Assembly (NCBI GenBank): GCA_044433365.1
Contig: JAWXTR010000073.1
Coordinates: forward strand, 1 to 16,847
Length of the DNA: 16,847 nt
Source of the DNA: CAMQVM01 sp044433365
Lineage (GTDB): Bacteria > Bacteroidota > Bacteroidia > Bacteroidales > Rikenellaceae
Direction of reading: 5' to 3'
Shown: positions 6,521-13,748 of the stretch, piece by piece
Numbering within the stretch: the first letter of the stretch is position 1
Layout of the letters: each line of letters begins with the position of its first letter
Notes under the pieces: generated by a model
Told to the model about the DNA's origin: nothing
Seen by the model: the letters and a program-made list of their open reading frames with translations, nothing else
The model's database searches: none
Translations under genes and position numbers: made by a program

Positions 6521-6552
6521 GCGTATTCGCAAAACCCCTTTTGCGGATACGC
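6521..6552 (+). terminator. Stem-loop after the restriction-modification operon (hairpin A, solo copy)
   Basis: GCGTATTCGCAAAA pairs with TTTTGCGGATACGC around a CCCC loop with one mismatch. It matches stem A of the multi-hairpin element at 231-261 almost exactly, but stems B and C are missing. It lies 10 bases after the endonuclease stop and probably ends or protects that transcript, although no strong T-run follows. Confidence 0.6.
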
Positions 6553-6562
6553 CAACCCAAAT

Positions 6563-6617
6563 CTAAAATCTTAAAATAGAAGATCTCTCAAAATCCATAA
6601 TTTAAAACTCCCCTTAA
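6563..6617 (-). repeat. Palindromic-family half-element containing the barrel gene's stop
   Basis: On the minus strand it reads TTTTAAGGGGAGTTTTAAAT, then ATGGATTTTGAGAGATCTTC and TATTTTAAGATTTTAG, a near match to the left arm of 13532-13699. The TAA stop of the outer-membrane protein (6614-6616) is the TTTTAAGG at its edge. Confidence 0.65.
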
Positions 6618-7693
6618 AACACCTCACCCAAATTGACCGAAAGTGTAATCATCTGTTGGTTTGCAACTCTATCTGGGGTGAAGTGAAAAATCATCTGAGC
6701 ACAGATTGTGACCAATCTATTTTTCCACTCATAGTAGAAATTTGAACGGTTGTATCGCTTTGCAGCATAGAAAGTCGACCCAGGGTAAAATTCTGTACCA
6801 TACTGGTCGTAATATATCATCTGTCCATGACCGATATAGAGGTCATTTTGCACCCCAAATCCCTTATACTCACCATTTAAACCAATTTCACCTCCAATGG
6901 AGTGCTGCCATGAAGTTTCGGTCTCTAACACTCGTTTATGCTCAGAAGAGGTCAACATTGAGAGCGTTAACTCTAGTTTATCTAATTTTTTAAAGAAAAA
7001 ATTGGATAAATCTGACGAGATAAACAGGTCGCTTTGAAAACGTTCTAAAAGGTAAGAATCTTCTAGGTAGTAGTCGTTTTTAAAGTGGTTTAGGAGTAAA
7101 TCACCGCCAATATTAAACCTATCGCCATCAAAAATCTTATAGCGAATAGCTCCAACAAGCAAAAACTCATCAATTCTAAGCGTCTGATTTAGCCCATACC
7201 AATCATAGAAAAACTCGGCACTAGTGGCACAATCCTCATCTTTAAGTTGAAACATCATACCCTCAATATTTGTGTTGTAGAAGTAGTAATCCTCACGAAA
7301 AAATGCTCTAGGATAGCTCATAATTGAGTATTGACGGGGGAAAGAGCCAAAAAGCGCACCATGTTTTTTGCCATCATATCGATAGTATAGCGTGTAATCA
7401 ATATGCGATGGAAAAATCGAGTCGCCAAAGTTCTGAATAAGGTCGATACCCCCCATTATTTTGCTATTTTCTGCCACTTTTATTCCAATCTGAGGAGCCA
7501 ATTTTGCACCAAAAAGCGTTCTGCTCGCCTCATAAGGACCACTTGCTTCAAGATTATCGAAATTTGCGCTAAAATCGATTATATATTCAAATTTTGGAAC
7601 ACTCTGCTCACCACTACTATCTTGAGCATAAAGCTTTATTGAGGCAATTAGCGAGATAAGTAGGATTAATAAAAGTGATGTACGTTTTTGCAT
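6614..7693 (-). CDS. Predicted outer-membrane beta-barrel protein of unknown function
   Basis: The 359 residues begin with a classical signal peptide (MQKRTSLLLILLISLIASIKLYA, cleavage likely before QDSSG). What follows is an alternating hydrophobic/polar pattern rich in Tyr, Phe and Gly, with strand-like segments such as HIDYTLYYRYDG, RFNIGGDLLLNHF and SNFYYEWKNRLVTICAQMIFHF. It ends in a phenylalanine (VNLGEVF), the usual C-terminal signal for barrel insertion. I do not recognise a named family. SFPRQYSIMSYPRAFFREDYYFY is the most distinctive motif. It is transcribed in the same direction as the AsmA-like gene upstream and could belong with it as an envelope function, but a MITE and a half-element lie between them. 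Its stop codon lies inside a repeat. Confidence 0.75.
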   Translation of the reverse strand: MQKRTSLLLILLISLIASIKLYAQDSSGEQSVPKFEYIIDFSANFDNLEASGPYEASRTLFGAKLAPQIGIKVAENSKIMGGIDLIQNFGDSIFPSHIDYTLYYRYDGKKHGALFGSFPRQYSIMSYPRAFFREDYYFYNTNIEGMMFQLKDEDCATSAEFFYDWYGLNQTLRIDEFLLVGAIRYKIFDGDRFNIGGDLLLNHFKNDYYLEDSYLLERFQSDLFISSDLSNFFFKKLDKLELTLSMLTSSEHKRVLETETSWQHSIGGEIGLNGEYKGFGVQNDLYIGHGQMIYYDQYGTEFYPGSTFYAAKRYNRSNFYYEWKNRLVTICAQMIFHFTPDRVANQQMITLSVNLGEVF

Positions 7694-7720
7694 GTTTTGA
7701 ATGATGAATGATAAATTTTT

Positions 7721-7771
7721 ACGGGGTTCTAAATTCCGTATTTTGAGATATTTTTTATTTTAGAAGCTACC
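7721..7771 (-). repeat. Palindromic-family half-element, original 3' end of the AsmA gene
   Basis: On the plus strand it reads ACGGGGTTCTAAATTCCG, then TATTTTGAGATATTTTTTAT and TTTAGAAGC, a diverged left arm of the 13532-13699 family. It lies directly beside MITE copy 3. Before that insertion it would have provided the AsmA gene with its last residues and a TAA at 7760-7762. Confidence 0.6.
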
Positions 7772-7774
7772 TAT

Positions 7775-7941
7775 TAAGTAGTGTAAAACAATTATTGCCA
7801 TATTCTTAATAGCACTCTTGGAGCGATATTTTTCACTATTAAATCTCAATATAGAACCACTATATTTTCGATTCAATAGCAAAAAATCTCATCTCCAATA
7901 GCACTTTTAAAAATACACCAATAATTATTTTACCCTACTTA
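7775..7941 (+). mobile_element. Palindromic MITE, copy 3, inserted in the 3' end of the AsmA gene
   Basis: The body is 7777-7939 (163 bases), flanked by TA at 7775-7776 and 7940-7941. It has one mismatch to copy 2 (G for A in CTCTTGGAGCG) and no indels. Its right end lies inside the AsmA reading frame: codons Ser-Arg-Val-Lys-stop (7939 down to 7925) are element sequence. The clean TA/TA flanks and near-identity to copy 2 suggest fairly recent activity. No transposase is encoded. Confidence 0.9.
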
Positions 7942-10900
7942 TAAGCTCATTTTTCAAACTATCAACGCTCAAATCAATAAGATCGAAATCGCTCTTTTTT
8001 AATTTGGCTTTGGTTAGCTTAAAGTCGAAATCTTCGTTTTTTCCAGTTATATCAACCCCTGCTTTAAAAAATAGCGGAGATTTTATAACTGATACGTTAT
8101 AGTAGTAGTCGATATCAAAGGTATTGAAGTCGATAGTTTGCGTTCCGCCAATAATTGCCCGATATCTATCCATTTCAAATTCAAATGGAGGGATATCAAT
8201 AACACCACCACTCTTTATAATTACATTCATATTGAGAGAGTCTATAATATTTCTATCTCTATTTTTAAACTTCAACATTTTTGCAACACTACTAAATGTT
8301 TCGCTATCGAAGAGCACCAGCTCACGCCCTTTTACGCTCATAACCGAACGTAGCGTAGGCATATCCAACTCCATATATCTATTAAAATCGCTATTTGCCA
8401 CCATCTCAAAATCTACATTTCCATCAATGTCCTTTAGCATTGGCATTAGTGTGTCGATTGAAGGAATAACCTCTATTAACTCCGCAAGCTCTACCCCTTT
8501 GGCTCTAAAATCGAAAAACGACTTTGCAACTGTATCAGATTGTGGAATATAGTTTGCCGAGATATTCATATCCGAACCAGCAGTAAAAAAGTTTAAGGAA
8601 TCGAGCGTCAATGTCTCATCTTTTATCACCATTCCACCATCTACTTTCTCTAAAACTAACTTTTCAAAGCTCATTTTCTGAACATCAACCTTTAGATTGT
8701 AGTCCAGATAACTAGGTATTTTCAGTATCTCTATTATTTCACCTGCATTATCGTGTGAAAGTGAATCGTCTAGCAATCTATTTTGCGTTGCAGATATTGA
8801 ATCGGCTGCAAGTGAGGCATTATATAGCTGCAGAAGGTCGACATTTCGGGATTTTACCTGCAAGTCACCCTTTAGCATTAAAGAATCGGTATTAGTGCCA
8901 AACATACGAGCCAACAAATTCTCAACCCATCCTGTAGCTGTAAAATCGCTACGTCCAACATTAATTCGACTACCAACAAGCTCTGTTCGACCGTCTCGGT
9001 AGGTTATATGCGAACGTGGCATTGTAATATCGAGAGGAAATAGTTTGCTAAACAATTCTAAACCCTCAAAGTCCATCTCACCAGTCATAGCCGCACCCCT
9101 AGCCTTTGTTGAATCAGGGAAAATTAACAAATCTACCATTGCAGATTTTAAGGTTAAATCTGTCATAGTAGGAATTGAGTAGGCTGTAGCCGAGTCGGCT
9201 TGAATTTTTAGACGTTTTGTCGATTTTGTGCGGTTTCCTCTAACTGGAAGCAGCTCAAAATTAATGTTTGTACTACCAATATAGCTCGACAAAGTGTCGG
9301 CAAGCGACATAGATGTACGCTTTAGCTCAACATCTCCGACAATAGGGGTTACATAAGATGTATCGGCAACAATTTGCGATTTTGCACCAATTTTTACATC
9401 CGAAAGCATCACCTCAATACCATCTTTATTACGAAAACCAACCCCCGAAAATGCCAATTCTGCTGTCAGAGTAGATAGATTTCTCTCTCCTAATCGTTGT
9501 GAAAGATTTGAACGTTCTCGCCTTAATGAGTCGGGTATCCCAACTCTTGCTACGCTTAATGAATCTCCGCCTACCCTAAGCGAATCTACACCTCCATTAT
9601 CTCTATTACGACTTACACCAATAGAGGATGCTGAGGCTATAGATTTTTTTGCCCCTAACGTGTCGAGCGAGCTTCTAATCACACCACCATCTCCACTTCC
9701 AAAGTTAAAATAACCTCTATCCATCTGCATAAATAGGTAGGTGTTTGTTTGGGTTGAATCGGGTAGCTTGTTGCCATCTACAATAAGCAAAAAATCGATT
9801 AAATCGCTCTTACCATCAAGTTTAAGCGTGCCATAATTGCTATTCATTATATCTTTTACCATCATACTACCATCGATATGAATACTATTTTGACCGCTCA
9901 TCTCGATAGCCTCCGAAAGAGGTAATATTTGTGATATTTTCGACATATCCATCTTTGAATCGACAATAAACTCAACGTTGCAATCGCCCAAAAGCTCCGA
10001 AGCCACACCCTGCACGTTAATATCTACACCTGCATCGCTCACAATCTCAATCTTATCAATATCTACATAAGAGGCGTTTAGGTTGTTGCCATAAACTATT
10101 AGGTTTGCCACCACCTCAAACTTCTCTACACCATATTTCATTGCATCAAACTTAAAACTACCATCAGCAATTGTAAATACAGCATCAACATCGGGTATCG
10201 ACTCATTATCTAAAAATCCTACAACCTTACCATCTAACTTTGCACTACCTGTAGCTGCAAATTTATAGCCTGGAAGAACAATAGTTGGCGGAAGTCTTTT
10301 GATAATATTCTCAAAAGAGGATACTGCAAATGCAAAATTCAAATCACAATATGCACCCTTTTTCTCCTTTTCAAACTGCATAGTTCCAGCACAAGTAAGC
10401 CCCATATTTTTTAGGGTTACATTGCTATTTTCGATGGTCATAAGCAACGAATCTCTATTGAAAATAATATCACTATTAACATCTATCGAAAAATCTCGTA
10501 GTTTTGTACGTCCCTGCTCAATCATCGTAATATCTCGACTGCTAAACGCCAATTTCAAATCTGAAATACGATGCAATAACTTTCCGCTTAGTGCTAAATC
10601 AACTCCTAAAGCTACATACTCGCTATTTATTTGATTATCAATAGATGTAAAGTCGCAATTGGTAACAACTATATTGTTTATATCATAAGATGAGGCGTAG
10701 TCGCTAAGTCTTACTTTGGCACTATCCACAACCGCAGTATCTATTTGATTTTGCTCGATAAATAAATCAATATTCGAAACTCCATTTTCGTCGGTTAATA
10801 GGTTGATTATAGGACTTTCCAGCTCTATTCTATTGATTACAACCGCCTTTTTGCTAAGATAAGGAAGCGGTTGAAACTCTACGGATAGTTTATCAAAAGA

Positions 10901-11158
10901 GAGAATATCTACCTGACAACTATCTTTTAAAGCTAGCGAATCGACAATGATAGAAAGCTCAGGAAATGCACTAAAAAAGTCGATTTTCACACTTTTTATC
11001 TCGCTTTTGCCTATTATTAAGCTATTTATCTGGTCATTAACAATCGGTGTAATCTTTTCGGGTGTAAAGATTATATTCGACACTACCACTGCACACACTA
11101 TAAACACCACTACTAAAGATAGTAGCGTTATTCCCACTATTTTTATTGCTTTTTTCAT
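7925..11158 (-). CDS. AsmA-family envelope protein
   Basis: A 1077-residue protein with one N-terminal membrane segment (about 5-30, KIVGITLLSLVVVFIVCAVVVSNIIF) and a long extracytoplasmic region. The pattern is AsmA-like: FTPEKITPIVNDQINSLIIGKSEIKSVKIDFFSAFPELSIIVDSLAL near the start, many short amphipathic beta repeats, and a C-terminal ELIEVIPSIDTLMPMLKDIDGNVDFEMVANSDFN region. Proteins of this superfamily (AsmA, TamB, YhdP-like) are thought to form lipid-conducting bridges between inner and outer membranes. A Ser/Arg/Asn-rich low-complexity linker lies around 490-560. A -7-like TAACTTTG is on the minus strand at 11195-11188, about 30 bases upstream, without a clear TTTG partner. The last four residues (SRVK) and the stop come from the inserted MITE; the ancestral end was IGSF-stop, of equal length. 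Confidence 0.9.
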   Translation of the reverse strand: MKKAIKIVGITLLSLVVVFIVCAVVVSNIIFTPEKITPIVNDQINSLIIGKSEIKSVKIDFFSAFPELSIIVDSLALKDSCQVDILSFDKLSVEFQPLPYLSKKAVVINRIELESPIINLLTDENGVSNIDLFIEQNQIDTAVVDSAKVRLSDYASSYDINNIVVTNCDFTSIDNQINSEYVALGVDLALSGKLLHRISDLKLAFSSRDITMIEQGRTKLRDFSIDVNSDIIFNRDSLLMTIENSNVTLKNMGLTCAGTMQFEKEKKGAYCDLNFAFAVSSFENIIKRLPPTIVLPGYKFAATGSAKLDGKVVGFLDNESIPDVDAVFTIADGSFKFDAMKYGVEKFEVVANLIVYGNNLNASYVDIDKIEIVSDAGVDINVQGVASELLGDCNVEFIVDSKMDMSKISQILPLSEAIEMSGQNSIHIDGSMMVKDIMNSNYGTLKLDGKSDLIDFLLIVDGNKLPDSTQTNTYLFMQMDRGYFNFGSGDGGVIRSSLDTLGAKKSIASASSIGVSRNRDNGGVDSLRVGGDSLSVARVGIPDSLRRERSNLSQRLGERNLSTLTAELAFSGVGFRNKDGIEVMLSDVKIGAKSQIVADTSYVTPIVGDVELKRTSMSLADTLSSYIGSTNINFELLPVRGNRTKSTKRLKIQADSATAYSIPTMTDLTLKSAMVDLLIFPDSTKARGAAMTGEMDFEGLELFSKLFPLDITMPRSHITYRDGRTELVGSRINVGRSDFTATGWVENLLARMFGTNTDSLMLKGDLQVKSRNVDLLQLYNASLAADSISATQNRLLDDSLSHDNAGEIIEILKIPSYLDYNLKVDVQKMSFEKLVLEKVDGGMVIKDETLTLDSLNFFTAGSDMNISANYIPQSDTVAKSFFDFRAKGVELAELIEVIPSIDTLMPMLKDIDGNVDFEMVANSDFNRYMELDMPTLRSVMSVKGRELVLFDSETFSSVAKMLKFKNRDRNIIDSLNMNVIIKSGGVIDIPPFEFEMDRYRAIIGGTQTIDFNTFDIDYYYNVSVIKSPLFFKAGVDITGKNEDFDFKLTKAKLKKSDFDLIDLSVDSLKNELISRVK

Positions 11159-11187
11159 CCTACAAATAGAGTTAATTATAAATAATC

Positions 11188-11195
11188 CAAAGTTA
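11188..11195 (-). promoter_or_regulatory. Possible -7 box for the AsmA-like gene
   Basis: TAACTTTG on the minus strand fits TAnnTTTG exactly and is 30 bases upstream of the start codon. No TTTG at 18-21 bases was found, so it is weaker than the promoters flanking 4348-4461. Confidence 0.35.
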
Positions 11196-11291
11196 ACTGC
11201 AATATTATAAAAATAATATCACATTTTCAATTATAATGATATATATTTCAAATTTTTCTACAGAAAACTAAAAATTTGAGATTATAAAGGT

Positions 11292-11404
11292 AAATTCGCA
11301 AAACCCTTTTTGCGGATTTGCCTCACAATTTTTTCAAAAATTGTGCGCTCATCGTCTCGAAGAGCGATGAAGGCGTGTTTTTGTTCACTTTTTCTAAAAA
11401 AGTG
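11292..11404 (+). repeat. Multi-hairpin element, copy 2, with compensatory stem changes
   Basis: Stem A 11292-11319 (AAATTCGCAAAA with TTTTGCGGATTT), stem B 11324-11345 (CACAATTTTT with AAAAATTGTG), stem C about 11346-11374 (CTCATCG with CGATGAA, inner CTC-GAA-GAG), T-rich spacer, stem D 11386-11404 (CACTTTTT with AAAAAAGTG). The order and spacing match copy 1 (231-345), but several base pairs are changed on both sides. It occupies most of the 339-base gap between the AsmA-like and rhomboid genes. Confidence 0.8.
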
Positions 11405-11421
11405 TTAAATATAGTTTTTTG

Positions 11422-11462
11422 ATTACCTCCATTTTTGCACTTTTGTGCAAAATGGAGGTAAT
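11422..11462. terminator. Strong stem-loop downstream of the rhomboid gene
   Basis: ATTACCTCCATTTTTGCAC pairs with GTGCAAAATGGAGGTAAT around TTTT, with a single bulged T: about 18 pairs. It lies 35 bases beyond the rhomboid stop on the minus strand and could end the transcript running from the LolD-like gene. On the plus side a T-run follows at about 11470. It shows no relation to the other repeat families. Confidence 0.55.
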
Positions 11463-11497
11463 TTAGAGGTTTTTTCAGGTACGCAACTATTAATAAA

Positions 11498-12085
11498 TTA
11501 AATTGATAGTAGTTTTGTGAATGACCCTATAAAGGTAAATACCAATCCAAAAATAGCACCCACAATATGAGCATTATGATTTATTGCATCTCTCTCCTTC
11601 TTGGCTGCATAGCTCTCATAAAGCAGATAACAGACACCAAATAGTACTGCTGGAATTGGGACAACAGCGAAAAGATATATTTTACTCATTGGCGCAAAAT
11701 ATATCGAACTAAAAACAACTGCCATAACTGCTGCCGATGCTCCAATTGAGCTGTAGTAGTAGTTGTCCTTATGCTTTGCAATATCGTAAAAAGATGCCAC
11801 AATCGTCGCTCCAAAATAGAGCAAACAAAAGAGCAATATTCCACTAGATGGATAGATTATTTTATAAATCTGCTCCACATTCTTGCCAAACGACCAAAAC
11901 ACCAACATATTAATTGCTAAATGGGAGTAACTACCATGAATAAATACGTGTGTAATGGTTCTATACCATTGATTTTTATGAGCAACCAGATAGGGCGATA
12001 GAGAAAGCGTATGAAACAGCTTTCTCGACCTAAACGCCATTATCGAAAGTGCTACTGTTATTGCTATAATTATGTAAGTCAACAT
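11498..12085 (-). CDS. Rhomboid-family intramembrane serine protease
   Basis: Inner-membrane protease of 195 residues that cleaves transmembrane segments of other membrane proteins. It has about six hydrophobic helices. The conserved elements are HLAINMLVFWSFG (55-67, the HxxxN loop), SSIGASAAVMA with nucleophile Ser117 in GASA, and NHNAHIVGAIFG with catalytic His173. This is the complete Ser-His dyad, so the enzyme should be active. The loop FTHVFIH-type segment before helix 2 (YRTITHVFIHGSYSH) is also typical. It is the last gene of the probable LolD-like / YbaK / rhomboid run, 25 bases after the YbaK stop, with an AATTATG heptamer array in that gap. Substrates are unknown. Confidence 0.93.
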   Translation of the reverse strand: MLTYIIIAITVALSIMAFRSRKLFHTLSLSPYLVAHKNQWYRTITHVFIHGSYSHLAINMLVFWSFGKNVEQIYKIIYPSSGILLFCLLYFGATIVASFYDIAKHKDNYYYSSIGASAAVMAVVFSSIYFAPMSKIYLFAVVPIPAVLFGVCYLLYESYAAKKERDAINHNAHIVGAIFGLVFTFIGSFTKLLSI

Positions 12086-12127
12086 GTAATTATGAATTAT
12101 GAATTATAAATTATGAATTATGAATTA
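12086..12127. repeat. AATTATG heptamer array between rhomboid and ybaK
   Basis: About five tandem copies of AATTATG with one variant (AATTATA). The stop codon of the YbaK-type gene, and its last residues (Ile-His-Asn-Ser on the minus strand), come from the array. The rhomboid start codon borders the other end. Confidence 0.75.
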
Positions 12128-12599
12128 AATATACTACTTTTGCCCCTACAAAGTCTATTAAATCACGTGGATTTAAGTGTAGCTGCAATCCTCTAACTCC
12201 TGCACTTACATAGATTGTTTCGAAATCTAAGCAAGTAGAGTGTATAAAGGTGGGTAGCAGTTTTTTCATTGCAATAGGCGAACAAGCTCCACGAATATAG
12301 CCTGTATTTGGCAAAAGCTCTTTCATTGCAATCATATCACAATTTTTATTACCCGAAGCCTTAGCAGCCAACTTTAAATCTAACTCCTTATCACCAGGAA
12401 TTACCGCTACAAACAGACCATGCTTGTCGCCACGTAGCACCAAAGTTTTAAATACCTGTGCCACATCCTCTCCAAGCTGCTCTGCAACATGGGTAGCAGC
12501 TAAATTACTCTCATCCACCTCGTAAGGAATAAGTTCATAAGCTATTTTTGCCTTATCAAGTAGTCGAGCTGCATTTGTCTTTTTTAATACACAATTCAT
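12111..12599 (-). CDS. ybaK: Cys-tRNA(Pro) deacylase, YbaK/EbsC family
   Basis: Hydrolyses cysteine mischarged on tRNA(Pro), a trans-editing partner of prolyl-tRNA synthetase; cytoplasmic. About 162 residues from the chosen ATG at 12599: KKTNAARLLDKAKIAYELIPYEVDES, then DVAQVFKTLVLRGDKHG with the conserved Lys51, DLKLAAKASGNKNCDMI, GYIRGACSPIAMKK and IYVSAGVRGLQLHLNPRDLI are all diagnostic of the family. An in-frame ATG at 12620 would add MHYELYI, but those codons come from heptamer repeat DNA, so I prefer the internal ATG. Both gene ends lie in heptamer arrays: the start codon is at the edge of one, and IHNS-stop is encoded by the other. It lies between the LolD-like and rhomboid genes and is probably co-transcribed with them. 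Confidence 0.93.
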   Translation of the reverse strand: MNCVLKKTNAARLLDKAKIAYELIPYEVDESNLAATHVAEQLGEDVAQVFKTLVLRGDKHGLFVAVIPGDKELDLKLAAKASGNKNCDMIAMKELLPNTGYIRGACSPIAMKKLLPTFIHSTCLDFETIYVSAGVRGLQLHLNPRDLIDFVGAKVVYLIHNS

Positions 12600-12746
12600 A
12601 ATATACAATTCATAATGCATAATTCATAATATACAATTCATAATGCATAATTCATAATGCATAATTCACAATGCATAATTCACAATGCATAATTCACAAT
12701 TTATAATTCCCAATTATGCATTATGAATTATGCATTATGAATTATT
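12591..12746. repeat. CATAATT/CATAATG heptamer array with 32-bp inverted arms
   Basis: Tandem heptamers, often as a 14-base unit (ATAATTCACAATGC three times around 12661-12700). The right part is inverted: 12635-12666 is an exact reverse complement of 12712-12743, 32 bases with a 45-base loop, so the array can form a long hairpin or cruciform. It holds the ybaK start codon at one edge and the stop of the LolD-like gene (Asn-Asn-Ser-stop) at the other. Confidence 0.8.
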
Positions 12747-13388
12747 CCTCCCGTCTGTTATGGTAATAATCCTATCAGACATTGCAGCCAAATGTTCGTC
12801 GTGCGTAACAAAAGCTATTGTTATTCCGAGTTCAGAGCGCAGATTCATAAATAGTTGATGCAATTCATCCCTATTTTTTGTATCGAGATTACCCGAAGGC
12901 TCATCGGCAAGTATCAAAGCTGGCGAATTTATCAGAGCACGAGCAATTGCGGTACGTTGCGCCTCACCACCCGAAAGTGCAGATGGTTTGTTGGCAGTTC
13001 GGTGCTCCATATTTAGCTTTTTTAAAATATCCAACGCCTTTTTCTCGCTCTCTACCCTACTCATACCACCTATCATTGCTGGAATCATAACATTTTCGAT
13101 TGCCGTAAACTCTGGGAGCAGGTTGTGGAACTGAAATACAAACCCAATATTTCGATTACGAAATTCAGCAGCTCTATTTCCTGTCAATTCGTCGGTGCGA
13201 ACACCACCAATCTCGATAGTTCCACTATCAGGAGTCAAAAGCGTACCAATAATTTGAAGCAAAGTGGTTTTTCCTGCTCCACTTGCGCCCATTATCGACA
13301 CCACTTCACCCCTTTTCACCTCTAAATCAACCCCTTTCAACACCTCAATGTTGGCGAAGCTCTTTTTTATATTTTTTGCAATTATCAT
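12735..13388 (-). CDS. ABC transporter ATP-binding protein, LolD/MacB type
   Basis: ATPase subunit of 217 residues, peripheral on the inner membrane. Walker A GASGAGKTT (34-42), Q-loop FVFQFHNLLPEFTAIENVMIP with Gln86, signature LSGGEAQR (138-145), Walker B LILADEP (158-164), D-loop SGNLDT and H-loop His196 are all intact. The FQFHNLLPEFTAIENV segment and compact size are those of LolD-type subunits, which power release of lipoproteins or other mechanical envelope work. No LolC/LolE-like permease is in the window, so the partner must be encoded elsewhere and the exact role is open. It is the first gene of the run with the YbaK-type and rhomboid genes. Its last three residues (NNS) and stop are encoded by the adjacent heptamer array. 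Confidence 0.9.
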   Translation of the reverse strand: MIIAKNIKKSFANIEVLKGVDLEVKRGEVVSIMGASGAGKTTLLQIIGTLLTPDSGTIEIGGVRTDELTGNRAAEFRNRNIGFVFQFHNLLPEFTAIENVMIPAMIGGMSRVESEKKALDILKKLNMEHRTANKPSALSGGEAQRTAIARALINSPALILADEPSGNLDTKNRDELHQLFMNLRSELGITIAFVTHDEHLAAMSDRIITITDGRNNS

Positions 13389-13400
13389 AACCTAAATTAT

Positions 13401-13423
13401 TTAAGGGAGTTCTAATTCTAAAT
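13401..13423 (+). repeat. Short fragment of the palindromic-family end
   Basis: TTAAGGGAGTTCTAATTC is the end motif of the 13532-13699 palindrome, 13 bases upstream of the LolD-like start codon. The 360-base gap 13389-13748 holds this fragment, a stem-loop at 13489-13532 and the large palindrome, with no gene. Confidence 0.45.
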
Positions 13424-13488
13424 TATTTTCAAAAAACACCACAACCTTATAACTAAACCAAATTTGATATGTAGTTCAATTTTCGCTA

Positions 13489-13532
13489 AAGGCAACTTCG
13501 TATAGTACTTCCAGTACTTGAGAAGTTGGCTT
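13489..13532. repeat. Stem-loop with nested AGTACT palindromes
   Basis: AAGGCAACTTC pairs with GAAGTTGGCTT with one mismatch, enclosing AGTACT-TCC-AGTACT, which forms an inner stem. It abuts the large palindrome at 13532, in the region between polA and the LolD-like gene. Confidence 0.6.
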
Positions 13533-13699
13533 AAGGGGAGTTCTAAATTCTGGATTTTGAGAGATTTTTTGTTTTAAGGCTTTAGATTTGGATTTTGCAA
13601 ATATGGGCTGTAGTGGTTCTACCACCCATATTTGCAAAATCCAAATATGAAGTCTTAAAACGGAAAAGCTCCGAAATCCAGATTTTAGAAGTTCCCTAT
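13532..13699. repeat. Long palindrome (full-length member of the half-element family)
   Basis: Two arms of about 75-80 bases meet at about 13615. The left arm is AAGGGGAGTTCTAAATTC, TGGATTTTGAGAGATTTTTT, GTTTTAAGGCTTTAGA, TTTGGATTTTGCAAATATGG. The right arm is its close reverse complement, ending in GATTTTAGAAGTTCCCT. The innermost part TTTGGATTTTGCAAATATGG is matched perfectly. Diverged single arms of the same sequence occur around 479-568, 2001-2058, 2768-2811, 6563-6617 and 7721-7771, usually at gene ends. Here it follows polA by about 50 bases and could form the transcript end of polA. Confidence 0.85.
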
Positions 13700-13748
13700 A
13701 GCGAAAAGTGAGCTGCAGAGCAAATTTCTACAATAATAAAGGAAAGCT

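Noticed and set aside
8124..8552. 142-residue plus-strand open frame
   Set aside because: It is antisense to the well-supported AsmA-like gene, has no recognisable motif, and has the biased composition of a shadow frame.
12600..12620. Upstream ATG for the YbaK-type gene adding MHYELYI
   Set aside because: Those codons consist of heptamer-array DNA, and the family begins at KKTNAARLL. The ATG at 12599 fits better.
12591..12746. CRISPR-like appearance of the repeated units upstream of ybaK
   Set aside because: Units are seven or fourteen bases with no unique spacers, and no Cas genes are present. It is a simple tandem array with inverted halves.
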